In this document: positions 16,213 to 24,126 of the stretch, piece by piece
Layout: the number at the start of each line of letters is the position of its first letter
Position numbering within the stretch: the stretch's first letter is position 1
Assembly: GCA_018053185.1 (NCBI GenBank)
Contig: JAGPLX010000014.1
Coordinates: 1-51,181 of the forward strand
DNA from: Syntrophobacteraceae bacterium
GTDB lineage: Bacteria; Desulfobacterota; Syntrophobacteria; Syntrophobacterales; Syntrophobacteraceae
DNA: 51,181 bases
Direction of reading: 5' to 3'
Notes under the pieces: generated by a model
The model's input: only the letters and a program-made list of their open reading frames with translations
Database searches by the model: none
What the model was told of the DNA's origin: nothing
Program-made: the position numbers and the translations under genes

Positions 16213-17871
16213 ATGTCGGCCAACGACGAGCGCATCACTCCGAAGATGTCCAGCCGGGAGATCCGAAAGTTCCTTAAGGACACCCCCGGTTACTTCATGA
16301 CCAACAACGAACGGGATGTCTCCCAGTCGGACTTTAAGGGTCGCATTCTGCCTCACACCACCCTCAAGGTGGCTCCCTACCGGGATGAAACCGGCTACTT
16401 CGCCTTCGAAATTTCGGGAGGCGTCACCATTCACATGGATCTCATGCGCAAACAGATTAACCCCTTCGAAAAGCTTCGTCTCGTTCGTAGAACCATGCCC
16501 CAAACCCTTCTGCAGGCATGTATCCGGGCCCGGTGCCTTTTCGGCTACCGACCATACCCCGACAACGTTCTACGGCTCGCCGTCCGGCTGTTTTCCCGTT
16601 ATATCGACGTGTGGCGCGTTTATGACTGCATGAATCACATTCCCAACATGGAGGTGGTGACCGACGAGATCAAAAAGGCCGGCAAAACCCTCATCGCATC
16701 CATTTGTTTCAGCACGGGAATCGGCCATACCGATGACTTCTACCTGGGAAAAGTCGAGGAAATCCTCACCGCCGTGGGAGAAGATATCATTCTAAGTATC
16801 AAGAACCACTCGTCCGTAGGTTCTCCCAGGCGAATCGCCGAACTGGTGAACTCCATTCAAAAACGGTTTCCGAACCTTATCCTGGCATACCACGGCCACA
16901 ACACCGACGGGAACGACCTGGCGAGGATGACTGCCGCCGTGGTCGAGGGCGTAAAAATCGTGGAAGTCAGCGACCACGGGTTTGGGGGGATCTACAGCCA
17001 GGCACCGGCTCTGAGCCTTATCCAGATTCTCAACGACTACGGCCTGCGGTCCCCGACTTTGAAGGTGCAACCCCTGGTGGATGCTTCGGATGTGCTGCGC
17101 AGGGAACGGCGCCTCTACGATCGGTTCGAGACTCCATACCGGGGTTTCGATCCGACGGTCAAGCGACACAAACTCACCGGCGGCGCTGCCAGCATCGCTT
17201 TCGAACAAGCGGAAAAACTGGGGCTCCTTGAAAGGGTTCATGAAGTCTTCGAGGAGCTGATCCGGGTGAACCGGGAACTGGGCAATATCTGGTCCGTTAC
17301 CCCCGCCAGCCAGATTCTCTGGACGACCGCCGTGAACAATGTTCTTCACGGACGCTACGAGAAGCCGTCCGACGACCTCAAGCGCCTCCTTCTCGGACGC
17401 TATGGTCCCTTTCCGTTCTACGAACCCCAGGAGTGGATTTTCCAGAAGGTCCTCGAACATCAACGCTCGGACGGCAGGAGGTGGTTTCAGATCCTGGCCG
17501 AGGAAGCCGGGATCCAACGGCTGAAGGACGAAGATTTTGACAAGCGGCGGTCCCAGCTGGAATTGGATCTTCAGCGGTCCGTGAGCGACGAAGAGCTTTG
17601 TCTGTACCTCATGTTTCCCAGGGATGCACTCGACTATTTCCGTTTCGAGGATCGATACGGCAAACCATGGCTGCTCCCCCCCGACGTATGGTACCGGCGA
17701 GGGGGGTTCGAGGACGGGAGCCGCGTCACCTTTTCCGACTACGAGGGGAAAACCCACCATATCGACATCGTTTCCACTCGGCGATCGGGAAATGAGGTCC
17801 ACACCTCCCTCCTTGTGGATTACCACTTCCAGACGTACACTTCGACCGTCGCTCCCGGGAAAGCTGTCTGA
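16213..17871 (+). CDS. Atypical carboxyltransferase-like protein (PycB/OadA family)
   Basis: 552 residues. Most of the HMGL-like TIM barrel is recognisable: FEISGGVTIHMDLMRKQINP, MPQTLLQACIRARCLFGYRP, YPDNVLRLAVRLF, IDVWRVYDCMNHI, a lysine at 197 (SIKNHSSVG) where the family has its carboxylated Lys, and HGH at 227-229 for the metal His pair. The first strand-helix unit of the barrel, which in pyruvate carboxylase and OadA carries the RDAHQSL motif with a metal-binding Asp, seems missing: HTTLKVAPYRDET runs straight into GYFAFEISGG. The DMA/HD residues near Lys and His are also altered. There is no C-terminal biotinyl domain. It may be a divergent transcarboxylase or a non-catalytic partner of the upstream biotin carboxylase. 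ATG with AGGGAG upstream. Confidence 0.7.
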   Translation: MSANDERITPKMSSREIRKFLKDTPGYFMTNNERDVSQSDFKGRILPHTTLKVAPYRDETGYFAFEISGGVTIHMDLMRKQINPFEKLRLVRRTMPQTLLQACIRARCLFGYRPYPDNVLRLAVRLFSRYIDVWRVYDCMNHIPNMEVVTDEIKKAGKTLIASICFSTGIGHTDDFYLGKVEEILTAVGEDIILSIKNHSSVGSPRRIAELVNSIQKRFPNLILAYHGHNTDGNDLARMTAAVVEGVKIVEVSDHGFGGIYSQAPALSLIQILNDYGLRSPTLKVQPLVDASDVLRRERRLYDRFETPYRGFDPTVKRHKLTGGAASIAFEQAEKLGLLERVHEVFEELIRVNRELGNIWSVTPASQILWTTAVNNVLHGRYEKPSDDLKRLLLGRYGPFPFYEPQEWIFQKVLEHQRSDGRRWFQILAEEAGIQRLKDEDFDKRRSQLELDLQRSVSDEELCLYLMFPRDALDYFRFEDRYGKPWLLPPDVWYRRGGFEDGSRVTFSDYEGKTHHIDIVSTRRSGNEVHTSLLVDYHFQTYTSTVAPGKAV

Positions 17872-17988
17872 AATCCATGAACAGGGAGAAGAACAGGGGA
17901 AGACAGTGGTTTCGGTTCCCGTGGTCGCGGCGGTTCGTTGATTTCCTGAGGGCGAAATCCCTCGACGGCAGCGGAGTCCTACCCTGAG

Positions 17989-18882
17989 ATGGAAAACCGA
18001 CTTGATCTTTTCCTGGTGTCCTTGTCCGTGGAACGGGGGTTCAGCACCAATACCATTTCCGCCTACAGCCACGATCTCGCGGAGGCGTGCCGGTACCTCA
18101 GGGACCAGGGTGTCCGGAGTTGGGAACAGGTAACTCGGGATCATCTCTCCGGATATTATCAATCCATGGGGTCGAACTTGTCCGTACGCACCAAGGCTCG
18201 CCGCCTTGCGGCCCTCAAGTCCTTTTTCAAATACCTGGAAAGTCGGGAGCTCATCTCCCGCAATCCATTGGCCCGTGTGCCGCTTCCCAAGCTCAGGCCC
18301 CCTCTTCCCAAGGCTCTTTCCCCCCAGGAGGTGGATTCCCTGCTGTCCAGCCCACAACCCTCCGCAGTCCCTTACGGCCAAAGGGACAAGGCCATTCTCG
18401 AGCTGATGTATGCCACGGGGCTGCGGGTCAGTGAACTCACGAACCTCCAGATCCAGCAGGTCCACCTCGAAGCGGGCTACCTGGTGGTTCGGGGCAAAGG
18501 GGACAAGGAGCGCCTGGTCCCCATGGGGGAATATGCCGCGGAGGCCCTTTCCGCCTTTCTCCTGGAGGGGAGGTCCTTGCTGCTCAAGCACGGGAAGAGC
18601 TCCACGCGGGACGTCTTCCTGAACCACCGGGGCCGGCGGCTCTCCCGCCAGGCCGTCTGGAAAATGATCAAACGCTACGCTCTCAAGGCGGGAATCCGTG
18701 CGAACCTGACTCCCCACATGCTTCGTCATTCTTTTGCCACTCACCTGCTGGAAAATGGGGTGGATCTCCGATCCCTGCAGGCAATGCTCGGCCACGAGGA
18801 CATTTCCACCACGCAGATCTATACCCACGTGGCCAGGGCACGGCTCAAGGAGATCCACGAAAAGCATCATCCCCGCCCCTGA
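17989..18882 (+). CDS. xerD: Tyrosine recombinase XerD
   Basis: 297 residues, standard XerC/D length. It resolves chromosome dimers at dif together with its partner and FtsK. The N-terminal SAM-like core-binding domain (about 1-85) is followed by the catalytic domain with every active-site residue: R146 (ATGLRVSEL), K170 (RGKGDKER), H243 and R246 (PHMLRHSFATHLL), H269 (LGHEDISTT) and Y278 (IYTH). Residue numbers nearly match E. coli XerD. It is a housekeeping recombinase; there is no sign of an integron or integrated element around it. It lies nine bases before the DHH-CBS-nucleotidyltransferase gene. Confidence 0.93.
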   Translation: MENRLDLFLVSLSVERGFSTNTISAYSHDLAEACRYLRDQGVRSWEQVTRDHLSGYYQSMGSNLSVRTKARRLAALKSFFKYLESRELISRNPLARVPLPKLRPPLPKALSPQEVDSLLSSPQPSAVPYGQRDKAILELMYATGLRVSELTNLQIQQVHLEAGYLVVRGKGDKERLVPMGEYAAEALSAFLLEGRSLLLKHGKSSTRDVFLNHRGRRLSRQAVWKMIKRYALKAGIRANLTPHMLRHSFATHLLENGVDLRSLQAMLGHEDISTTQIYTHVARARLKEIHEKHHPRP

Positions 18883-18891
18883 GGAACCTCG

Positions 18892-21567
18892 ATGGAAGTG
18901 ATCACCACCCATGTCAATGCCGACTTCGACGCGATGGCTTCCATGATCGCAGCCAAGAAGCTCTATCCCGACGCTCTCCTGGTTTTTCCCGGGTCACAGG
19001 AGCGCACCCTGAGGGAATTCTTCGTCAAGTCCACGGTATACCTGTATGATTTCAAGCGCCTCAGGGACATTGACCTCGAGGAGATCCGCCGCCTGATCCT
19101 GGTAGATACGCGCCAGAAATCCCGCATCGGAAAGTTCGAGGAAATCCTGGGCAGAGCCGATCTGGACATTCATATCTATGATCATCACCCAGCCAGTGAA
19201 GACGACATCCGGGGCCATTTTTCAGTGATCAGACCCGTGGGTGCCACCGTCACCATCCTCACCCACCTTATCCGAGAACGAAACATTCCCGTCACGGCGG
19301 AAGAGGCCACCATCATGAGTCTGGGGATCTTCGAGGATACGGGGTCCTTCACGTTCAACTCGACCACTCCTGAAGACTTCGAGGCGGCATCCTGTCTGCG
19401 CCGCTGGGGCGCAGACCTGAACGTCGTGGCGGACATGGTCACCCAGGAGCTCACCGCCGAACAGGTGAGCCTCCTCAATGAGCTGCTGTTGTCGGCCAGG
19501 ACCTTCAACATCCAGGGGATCGAAGTCTGCGTGGCCACGGTGTCGGTGGACAAGTACGTAGCGGATTTCGCCGTTCTCGTTCACAAGCTCAAGGACATCG
19601 TCAATCTCGATGTCATCATCGCCCTGGCCCGTATGGAAGACCGGATCTATCTGGTGGCTCGAAGCCGCATTCCCGAAGTCAACGTGGCCGAGATCGCCGG
19701 TTATTTCGGAGGCGGAGGCCATTCCGACGCGGCATCCGCCAGCATTCGGGACATGACCTTGAACCAGGCGGAAGACCGCCTCCTCGAAGTCTTGAAAAGC
19801 TCCGTCAGACCCTTCCCCTCGGCGGAAAACCTCATGACCAGCCCCGTGATCTATTCGGAAGCCGACCGTACCCTTGGGGACGCGGAACGGATCATGGTTC
19901 GGTACAATATCAACGCTATGCCGGTCATGGAAGAGGGACAGCTGGTGGGGATCATCAACCGCCAGGTCATCGAGAAGGCCATCTTCCACGGGCTCGATCA
20001 TCGGAAGGTGGGGGAATTCATGAGCTCGGATTTCTCGACGGTGGAACCGGGCGCCACCCTGATCGAGATCCAGACTCAGCTGGTGGAACAACAGCAGCGT
20101 ATTTTGCCTGTGGTCGAGGACGGAAAGCTACTGGGCGTCATCACACGCAGGGACCTTTTGAACTTTCTCGTTTCAGACCATACGGTGACGCCCAGGGCCT
20201 TGTACGACGATTTGAACCAGGCCCATTGGCCCAAGAGGAAGAACATCCTGGGCGTCATCCTCGAGCAGTTACCTTCCGAGGTCATTCAAATTCTGAGAGA
20301 CCTGGGCAGACTTGCGGAGAAACTGAATTTCAACGCCTATGCCGTGGGCGGCTTTGTCCGGGATCTCCTTTTGCGGCGGCCCAATCTCGACATCGACGTG
20401 GTGGTGGAAGGCGACGGAATCGAGTTCGCCAAAGCTTTTGCCGAGGCACACCACGTCAAGGTCCGAACTCATAAGAAATTCAACACGGCGGTCCTCATAT
20501 TTCCGGGGGGCCAGCGCGTGGACATCGCCACGGCCCGCTTCGAGTACTACCAGTACCCGGCCGCTCTTCCCATCGTTGAATTCGGCTCCCTCAAAATGGA
20601 CCTGTACCGCCGAGATTTCACCGTGAACACCCTGGCCATGGCGTTGAACCCCAACCATTTCGCCCAGTTGATCGACTTCTTCGGGGGACAGCGGGACCTC
20701 AAGGAGAAAATGATTCGCGTCCTGCACAATCTAAGCTTCGTGGAAGACCCGACCAGAATTCTCCGGGCCATCCGTTTCGAGCAGCGGTTCGGGTTTCGCA
20801 TCGCCAAACAGACCGCCAATCTGATTCGCAACGCCGTCCAGATGGGACTCATCCAGAAGCTCGGAGGACACCGCTTTTATCACGAACTCCAACTGATCCT
20901 CATGGAAGACAATCCCCTCCCAGCCCTCAAGAGGATGTCCGAATACGGGGTCCTTGCCGTTCTTTCTCGGAAGATGCGATTTGATGCCAAGATGGAAGAG
21001 CTGGTCGCCCGGGTGAATGAGGTGACCTCATGGTATCGCCTCAGTTTCCTGGACGAACCCCTCGAAAAATGGTGGGTGCACTTCCTCGCTCTCCTATCCG
21101 GCCTTACCCAAACGGAACTTGAGAAGGCCTTCGGGCGTCTCGAACTCAATAGCGCCGAGAAGGAAAGAATCCTTTGGACTTATGCGGAGGTCGGGAAACT
21201 GCTGGGGGGGGTTTTCCTGTTGCCTGATCCACAGCCCAGTGATATCTATCGGGCACTTCAGCCGTTCCGGCCCGAAGAGCTCCTGTTCCTCATGGCAAAG
21301 ACTCAGCGGGAAGACGTCCGCAAAGCGATCAGCCACTATTTTCACCGATACCGGAACATGCGAACGGAGCTGATGGGGCGGGATCTGAAGGCCCTGGGAA
21401 TCCTTCCGGGTCCCGTGTACCGGACGATTCTGGATGACTTGCTCACCGCGCGTTTGAACGGGGAAACCAGGGATCGGCAGGAAGAGATCGAGTATTTGCA
21501 GCGACACTACCAGCACCTCATGACCCAAAAGGGTTCCGACCCCCGGTCCACATCGTCCTCGGGATGA
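18892..21567 (+). CDS. DHH-CBS-tRNA nucleotidyltransferase fusion (A-adding type)
   Basis: 891 residues. In order: a DHH phosphoesterase domain (HVNADFDAM at about 7-15, YDHHPA near 96), DHHA1 with GGGGHSDAAS (about 272-281), two CBS domains (about 312-430), and a class II poly(A)-polymerase/CCA-adding head (AVGGFVRDLLLRRP about 483-496, then LDIDVVVEGDG with the catalytic DxD, and RRDFTVNTLAM). The same fusion occurs in Aquifex and Geobacter, where it adds the 3'-terminal A to tRNA while a separate enzyme adds CC. The DHH part may act as a nanoRNase-like phosphoesterase and the CBS pair may bind adenosine nucleotides. ATG with GAGGAACC upstream; operon with xerD likely. Confidence 0.9.
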   Translation: MEVITTHVNADFDAMASMIAAKKLYPDALLVFPGSQERTLREFFVKSTVYLYDFKRLRDIDLEEIRRLILVDTRQKSRIGKFEEILGRADLDIHIYDHHPASEDDIRGHFSVIRPVGATVTILTHLIRERNIPVTAEEATIMSLGIFEDTGSFTFNSTTPEDFEAASCLRRWGADLNVVADMVTQELTAEQVSLLNELLLSARTFNIQGIEVCVATVSVDKYVADFAVLVHKLKDIVNLDVIIALARMEDRIYLVARSRIPEVNVAEIAGYFGGGGHSDAASASIRDMTLNQAEDRLLEVLKSSVRPFPSAENLMTSPVIYSEADRTLGDAERIMVRYNINAMPVMEEGQLVGIINRQVIEKAIFHGLDHRKVGEFMSSDFSTVEPGATLIEIQTQLVEQQQRILPVVEDGKLLGVITRRDLLNFLVSDHTVTPRALYDDLNQAHWPKRKNILGVILEQLPSEVIQILRDLGRLAEKLNFNAYAVGGFVRDLLLRRPNLDIDVVVEGDGIEFAKAFAEAHHVKVRTHKKFNTAVLIFPGGQRVDIATARFEYYQYPAALPIVEFGSLKMDLYRRDFTVNTLAMALNPNHFAQLIDFFGGQRDLKEKMIRVLHNLSFVEDPTRILRAIRFEQRFGFRIAKQTANLIRNAVQMGLIQKLGGHRFYHELQLILMEDNPLPALKRMSEYGVLAVLSRKMRFDAKMEELVARVNEVTSWYRLSFLDEPLEKWWVHFLALLSGLTQTELEKAFGRLELNSAEKERILWTYAEVGKLLGGVFLLPDPQPSDIYRALQPFRPEELLFLMAKTQREDVRKAISHYFHRYRNMRTELMGRDLKALGILPGPVYRTILDDLLTARLNGETRDRQEEIEYLQRHYQHLMTQKGSDPRSTSSSG

Positions 21568-21646
21568 AAGCCGGTGATGCGCTTCGAACATCGGGCGGTT
21601 TTCAGCCTTCGTCGCGACTGTTGAGGGCCGGACCTGGTGAGTTTCC

Positions 21647-22309
21647 ATGTGGAAAGAGATGATTGCCGTAGCTCTTCTGTACGCTGTCCCTCTGCTGCTC
21701 GCCGTGGTGGTCCATGAAGTTTCCCACGGGTACATCGCCGAGAAGCGGGGAGACCCGACGGCCCGGTTGCTCGGGCGCATCACTTTGAATCCCTTTGTGC
21801 ACATTGATTTGATCGGAACCATCCTTCTGCCCGTGGCCCTCATTGCCATGCGGTCGCCGTTCCTTTTTGGGTGGGCCAAACCCGTACCCGTGAATTTCTC
21901 GAATCTGCGGGGCGGTCGAAGGGATATGGCTTTGGTTTCCGCGGCGGGCCCCCTATCCAACCTCTTGTTGGCCTGTCTGAGTGCCGCGGTGTATCATCTG
22001 ATCCTGTCGGAGTATGCTGCCCCCGGGTCCCAGGGAACCTCCCAGTTTGCATGGATTGCCGAACCTCTACAAAGGATGGCGGGGATCTCCGTCGAGTTCA
22101 ACCTGGTATTGATGGTCATCAACCTGCTGCCCGTTCCCCCGTTGGATGGAGGCCGAATTCTAGTGGGACTGCTGCCTCTCGGTCTGGCCGTTCAACTGGA
22201 GAAGCTCGAACGCTACGGCATGCTGATTGTTCTGCTGTTCATCATCAGCGATTTTTGGAGCTACATCGTGCGGCCCGTTTTGAACCTTTTCGTGAATTTA
22301 CTGCTTTAG
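21647..22309 (+). CDS. Site-2 protease family (M50) membrane metalloprotease
   Basis: 220 residues and about six hydrophobic segments. The zinc site H23-E24-x2-H27 (VVHEVSHGY) is in the first helix and the third ligand is the Asp of NLLPVPPLDGGRIL near residue 166. There is no PDZ domain, so this is the small minimal group of M50 proteases rather than RseP. Substrate unknown; the group is common beside trpS and ScpA/B genes in deltaproteobacteria as I recall. It is followed after 16 bases by trpS and seems to be part of a run of plus-strand housekeeping genes. Confidence 0.9.
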   Translation: MWKEMIAVALLYAVPLLLAVVVHEVSHGYIAEKRGDPTARLLGRITLNPFVHIDLIGTILLPVALIAMRSPFLFGWAKPVPVNFSNLRGGRRDMALVSAAGPLSNLLLACLSAAVYHLILSEYAAPGSQGTSQFAWIAEPLQRMAGISVEFNLVLMVINLLPVPPLDGGRILVGLLPLGLAVQLEKLERYGMLIVLLFIISDFWSYIVRPVLNLFVNLLL

Positions 22310-22325
22310 GAAGGAGTCCATCCGA

Positions 22326-23330
22326 ATGACGGAGCGAAAGCGGATCTTGAGCGGGATGCGGCCCACGGGCCGGCTTCACCTGGGAAATCTTCACGGAGCT
22401 CTGGATAACTGGATTCAACTCCAGTTCCAATATGATTGCTTTTATTTCGTTGCCGACTGGCATGCCCTCACCACCGACTACTCATCTCCCGAGCGAATCA
22501 CCGAAAACACCTGGGACATGATCCTGGATTGGCTGAGCGCCGGTCTCGATCCCAGTCAGGCCACCCTGTTCATCCAATCCGAAGTGAAAGAACACGCTGA
22601 GCTGTACCTTCTCTTGGGGATGATCACCCCCCTGCCCTGGCTCGAGCGTAATCCCACCTACAAGGAACAACAGCAGCAGCTGGATCAGAAGGACCTGGCC
22701 ACCTACGGCTTCCTGGGATACCCGGTCCTCCAGGCCGCCGACATCATCATCTATCGCGCCCACGGCGTTCCCGTCGGCAAAGACCAGCTCCCTCATGTGG
22801 AAATGACCCGGGAGATTGCCCGCAGATTCAATTTCATCTACCATCGAGAGATCTTTCCCGTTCCCGAGGTTCTTCTCACCGAAGCACCCGTGTTGCCGGG
22901 GACCGATGGACGAAAAATGAGCAAGAGCTACGGAAACTGCATCTTCATTACCGAACCGGAAGAGAGTATTCGGGAGAAGATCCTGAAGATGATGACGGAC
23001 CCGGCCAGGGTTCGAAGGAACGACCGTGGAAATCCGGATTTGTCGCCGGTTTTTGCCCTTCACAGCCTCTATTCGTCGCCTTCCGAAATTGCAGAGGTGG
23101 CCGAAGGTTGCCGCACGGCCCGCATCGGGTGCATCGAATGCAAAAAGATCCTTATCAAGAATGTCCTCCGGCGGTTGAACCCCATCCGAGACAAGCGAAT
23201 GGAGCTCGAGGGGAAAATGGACCATGTGTACGAGACCATTCGAGAGGGCATTTCTTCTGCGGCGAAGGTGGCCTCCGAAACCATTGCCGAGGTGCGGGAG
23301 GCCGTGGGGATCCGTCCCATGAAGCCCTGA
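22326..23330 (+). CDS. trpS: Tryptophanyl-tRNA synthetase
   Basis: 334 residues, normal for a bacterial class I TrpRS. The HIGH-equivalent is PTGRLHLGNLHG (HLGN at 18-21) and the KMSKS loop is GRKMSKSYGN (197-201). The tryptophan-pocket region FLGYPVLQAADIIIYRAHGVPVGKDQ is complete, in line with TrpRS rather than TyrRS. The ATG has AAGGAG about nine bases upstream. It sits between the M50 protease and the rluB-like gene, with 46 bases to the latter. Confidence 0.97.
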   Translation: MTERKRILSGMRPTGRLHLGNLHGALDNWIQLQFQYDCFYFVADWHALTTDYSSPERITENTWDMILDWLSAGLDPSQATLFIQSEVKEHAELYLLLGMITPLPWLERNPTYKEQQQQLDQKDLATYGFLGYPVLQAADIIIYRAHGVPVGKDQLPHVEMTREIARRFNFIYHREIFPVPEVLLTEAPVLPGTDGRKMSKSYGNCIFITEPEESIREKILKMMTDPARVRRNDRGNPDLSPVFALHSLYSSPSEIAEVAEGCRTARIGCIECKKILIKNVLRRLNPIRDKRMELEGKMDHVYETIREGISSAAKVASETIAEVREAVGIRPMKP

Positions 23331-23376
23331 AAACACCGTTCATGTCGGGGGAACTCACTCGCGAGGATAAGGTGCC

Positions 23377-24126
23377 ATGAAGGGAATCCGGCTTCAGAAA
23401 GTGCTTGCCCAGGCCGGGCTGGGCTCGCGCCGAGCGGCGGAAGAGATGATCCGACAGGGGCGGGTGGCGGTAAACGGCTGTATTGTCCGGGAGTTGGGAA
23501 CCCGAGTTCATCCCGAAATCGACCGGATCCGGGTGGACGATGCTCCTGTCGCCACTGAACCGAAAAAGGTGGTTTTGCTCTTCAACAAACCCACCAAGTG
23601 CGTCACCACGGTGCGGGATCCCCAGGGCAGAAAAACTGTGATGGATTATATCCCTCCAATGGGAATCCGCCTTTTCCCCGTGGGTCGGCTGGACTACGAC
23701 GCCGAGGGTCTCCTGCTGCTCACCAACGACGGATTTCTGGCCCATCGGCTGCAACATCCCCGTCACGGGGTTTCCAAGATCTATGAGGTGAAAGTTCGGG
23801 GAATCCCGGACTCCGAAGCCTTGAAGCGGCTCCGATCCGGGGTGAGCCTGCCCAGGGGAACGACCGCTCCCGCCCAGGTGTGGGTGCTTCGACAAACAAC
23901 CGGCTCTTCCTGGTTGAAAATTGTCTTGCATCAAGGATGGTATCGGCAGATCAAACAAATGGGAGAAGCCGTCGGCCACCCCGTCCTTAAGATTCGAAGG
24001 GTGGCCTACGGTCCGCTTCGGCTTGGAGATCTCAAACCTGCAACCTTCCGATTTCTGACATCCAGGGAAATTCTGCAGCTCTACGGGATGTTCGCAACGG
24101 ATGAGGAGCGAACGAAAGCGCCATGA
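23377..24126 (+). CDS. rluB: S4-domain rRNA pseudouridine synthase (RluB/RsuA family)
   Basis: 249 residues. The N-terminal S4 RNA-binding domain (about 4-50, RLQKVLAQAGLGSRRAAEEM) precedes the catalytic domain with GRLDYDAEGLLLLTNDG, in which D106 is the catalytic aspartate, and the closing RQIKQMGEAVGHPVLKIRRVAYGPL block. RluB modifies U2605 in 23S rRNA; RsuA modifies U516 in 16S. The length and the VLKIRRVAYGPL ending fit RluB better. The ATG has AAGGTG upstream. The stop overlaps the start of the TPR gene by four bases. Confidence 0.9.
   Translation: MKGIRLQKVLAQAGLGSRRAAEEMIRQGRVAVNGCIVRELGTRVHPEIDRIRVDDAPVATEPKKVVLLFNKPTKCVTTVRDPQGRKTVMDYIPPMGIRLFPVGRLDYDAEGLLLLTNDGFLAHRLQHPRHGVSKIYEVKVRGIPDSEALKRLRSGVSLPRGTTAPAQVWVLRQTTGSSWLKIVLHQGWYRQIKQMGEAVGHPVLKIRRVAYGPLRLGDLKPATFRFLTSREILQLYGMFATDEERTKAP

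Noticed and set aside
17989-18882. Tyrosine recombinase as a sign of a mobile element
   Set aside because: Residue positions and length are those of chromosomal XerD, and no attachment repeats or phage genes are near.
16792-18912. A 706-codon minus-strand frame opposite the carboxyltransferase and xerD
   Set aside because: Shadow frame; it crosses two real genes and their intergenic region.
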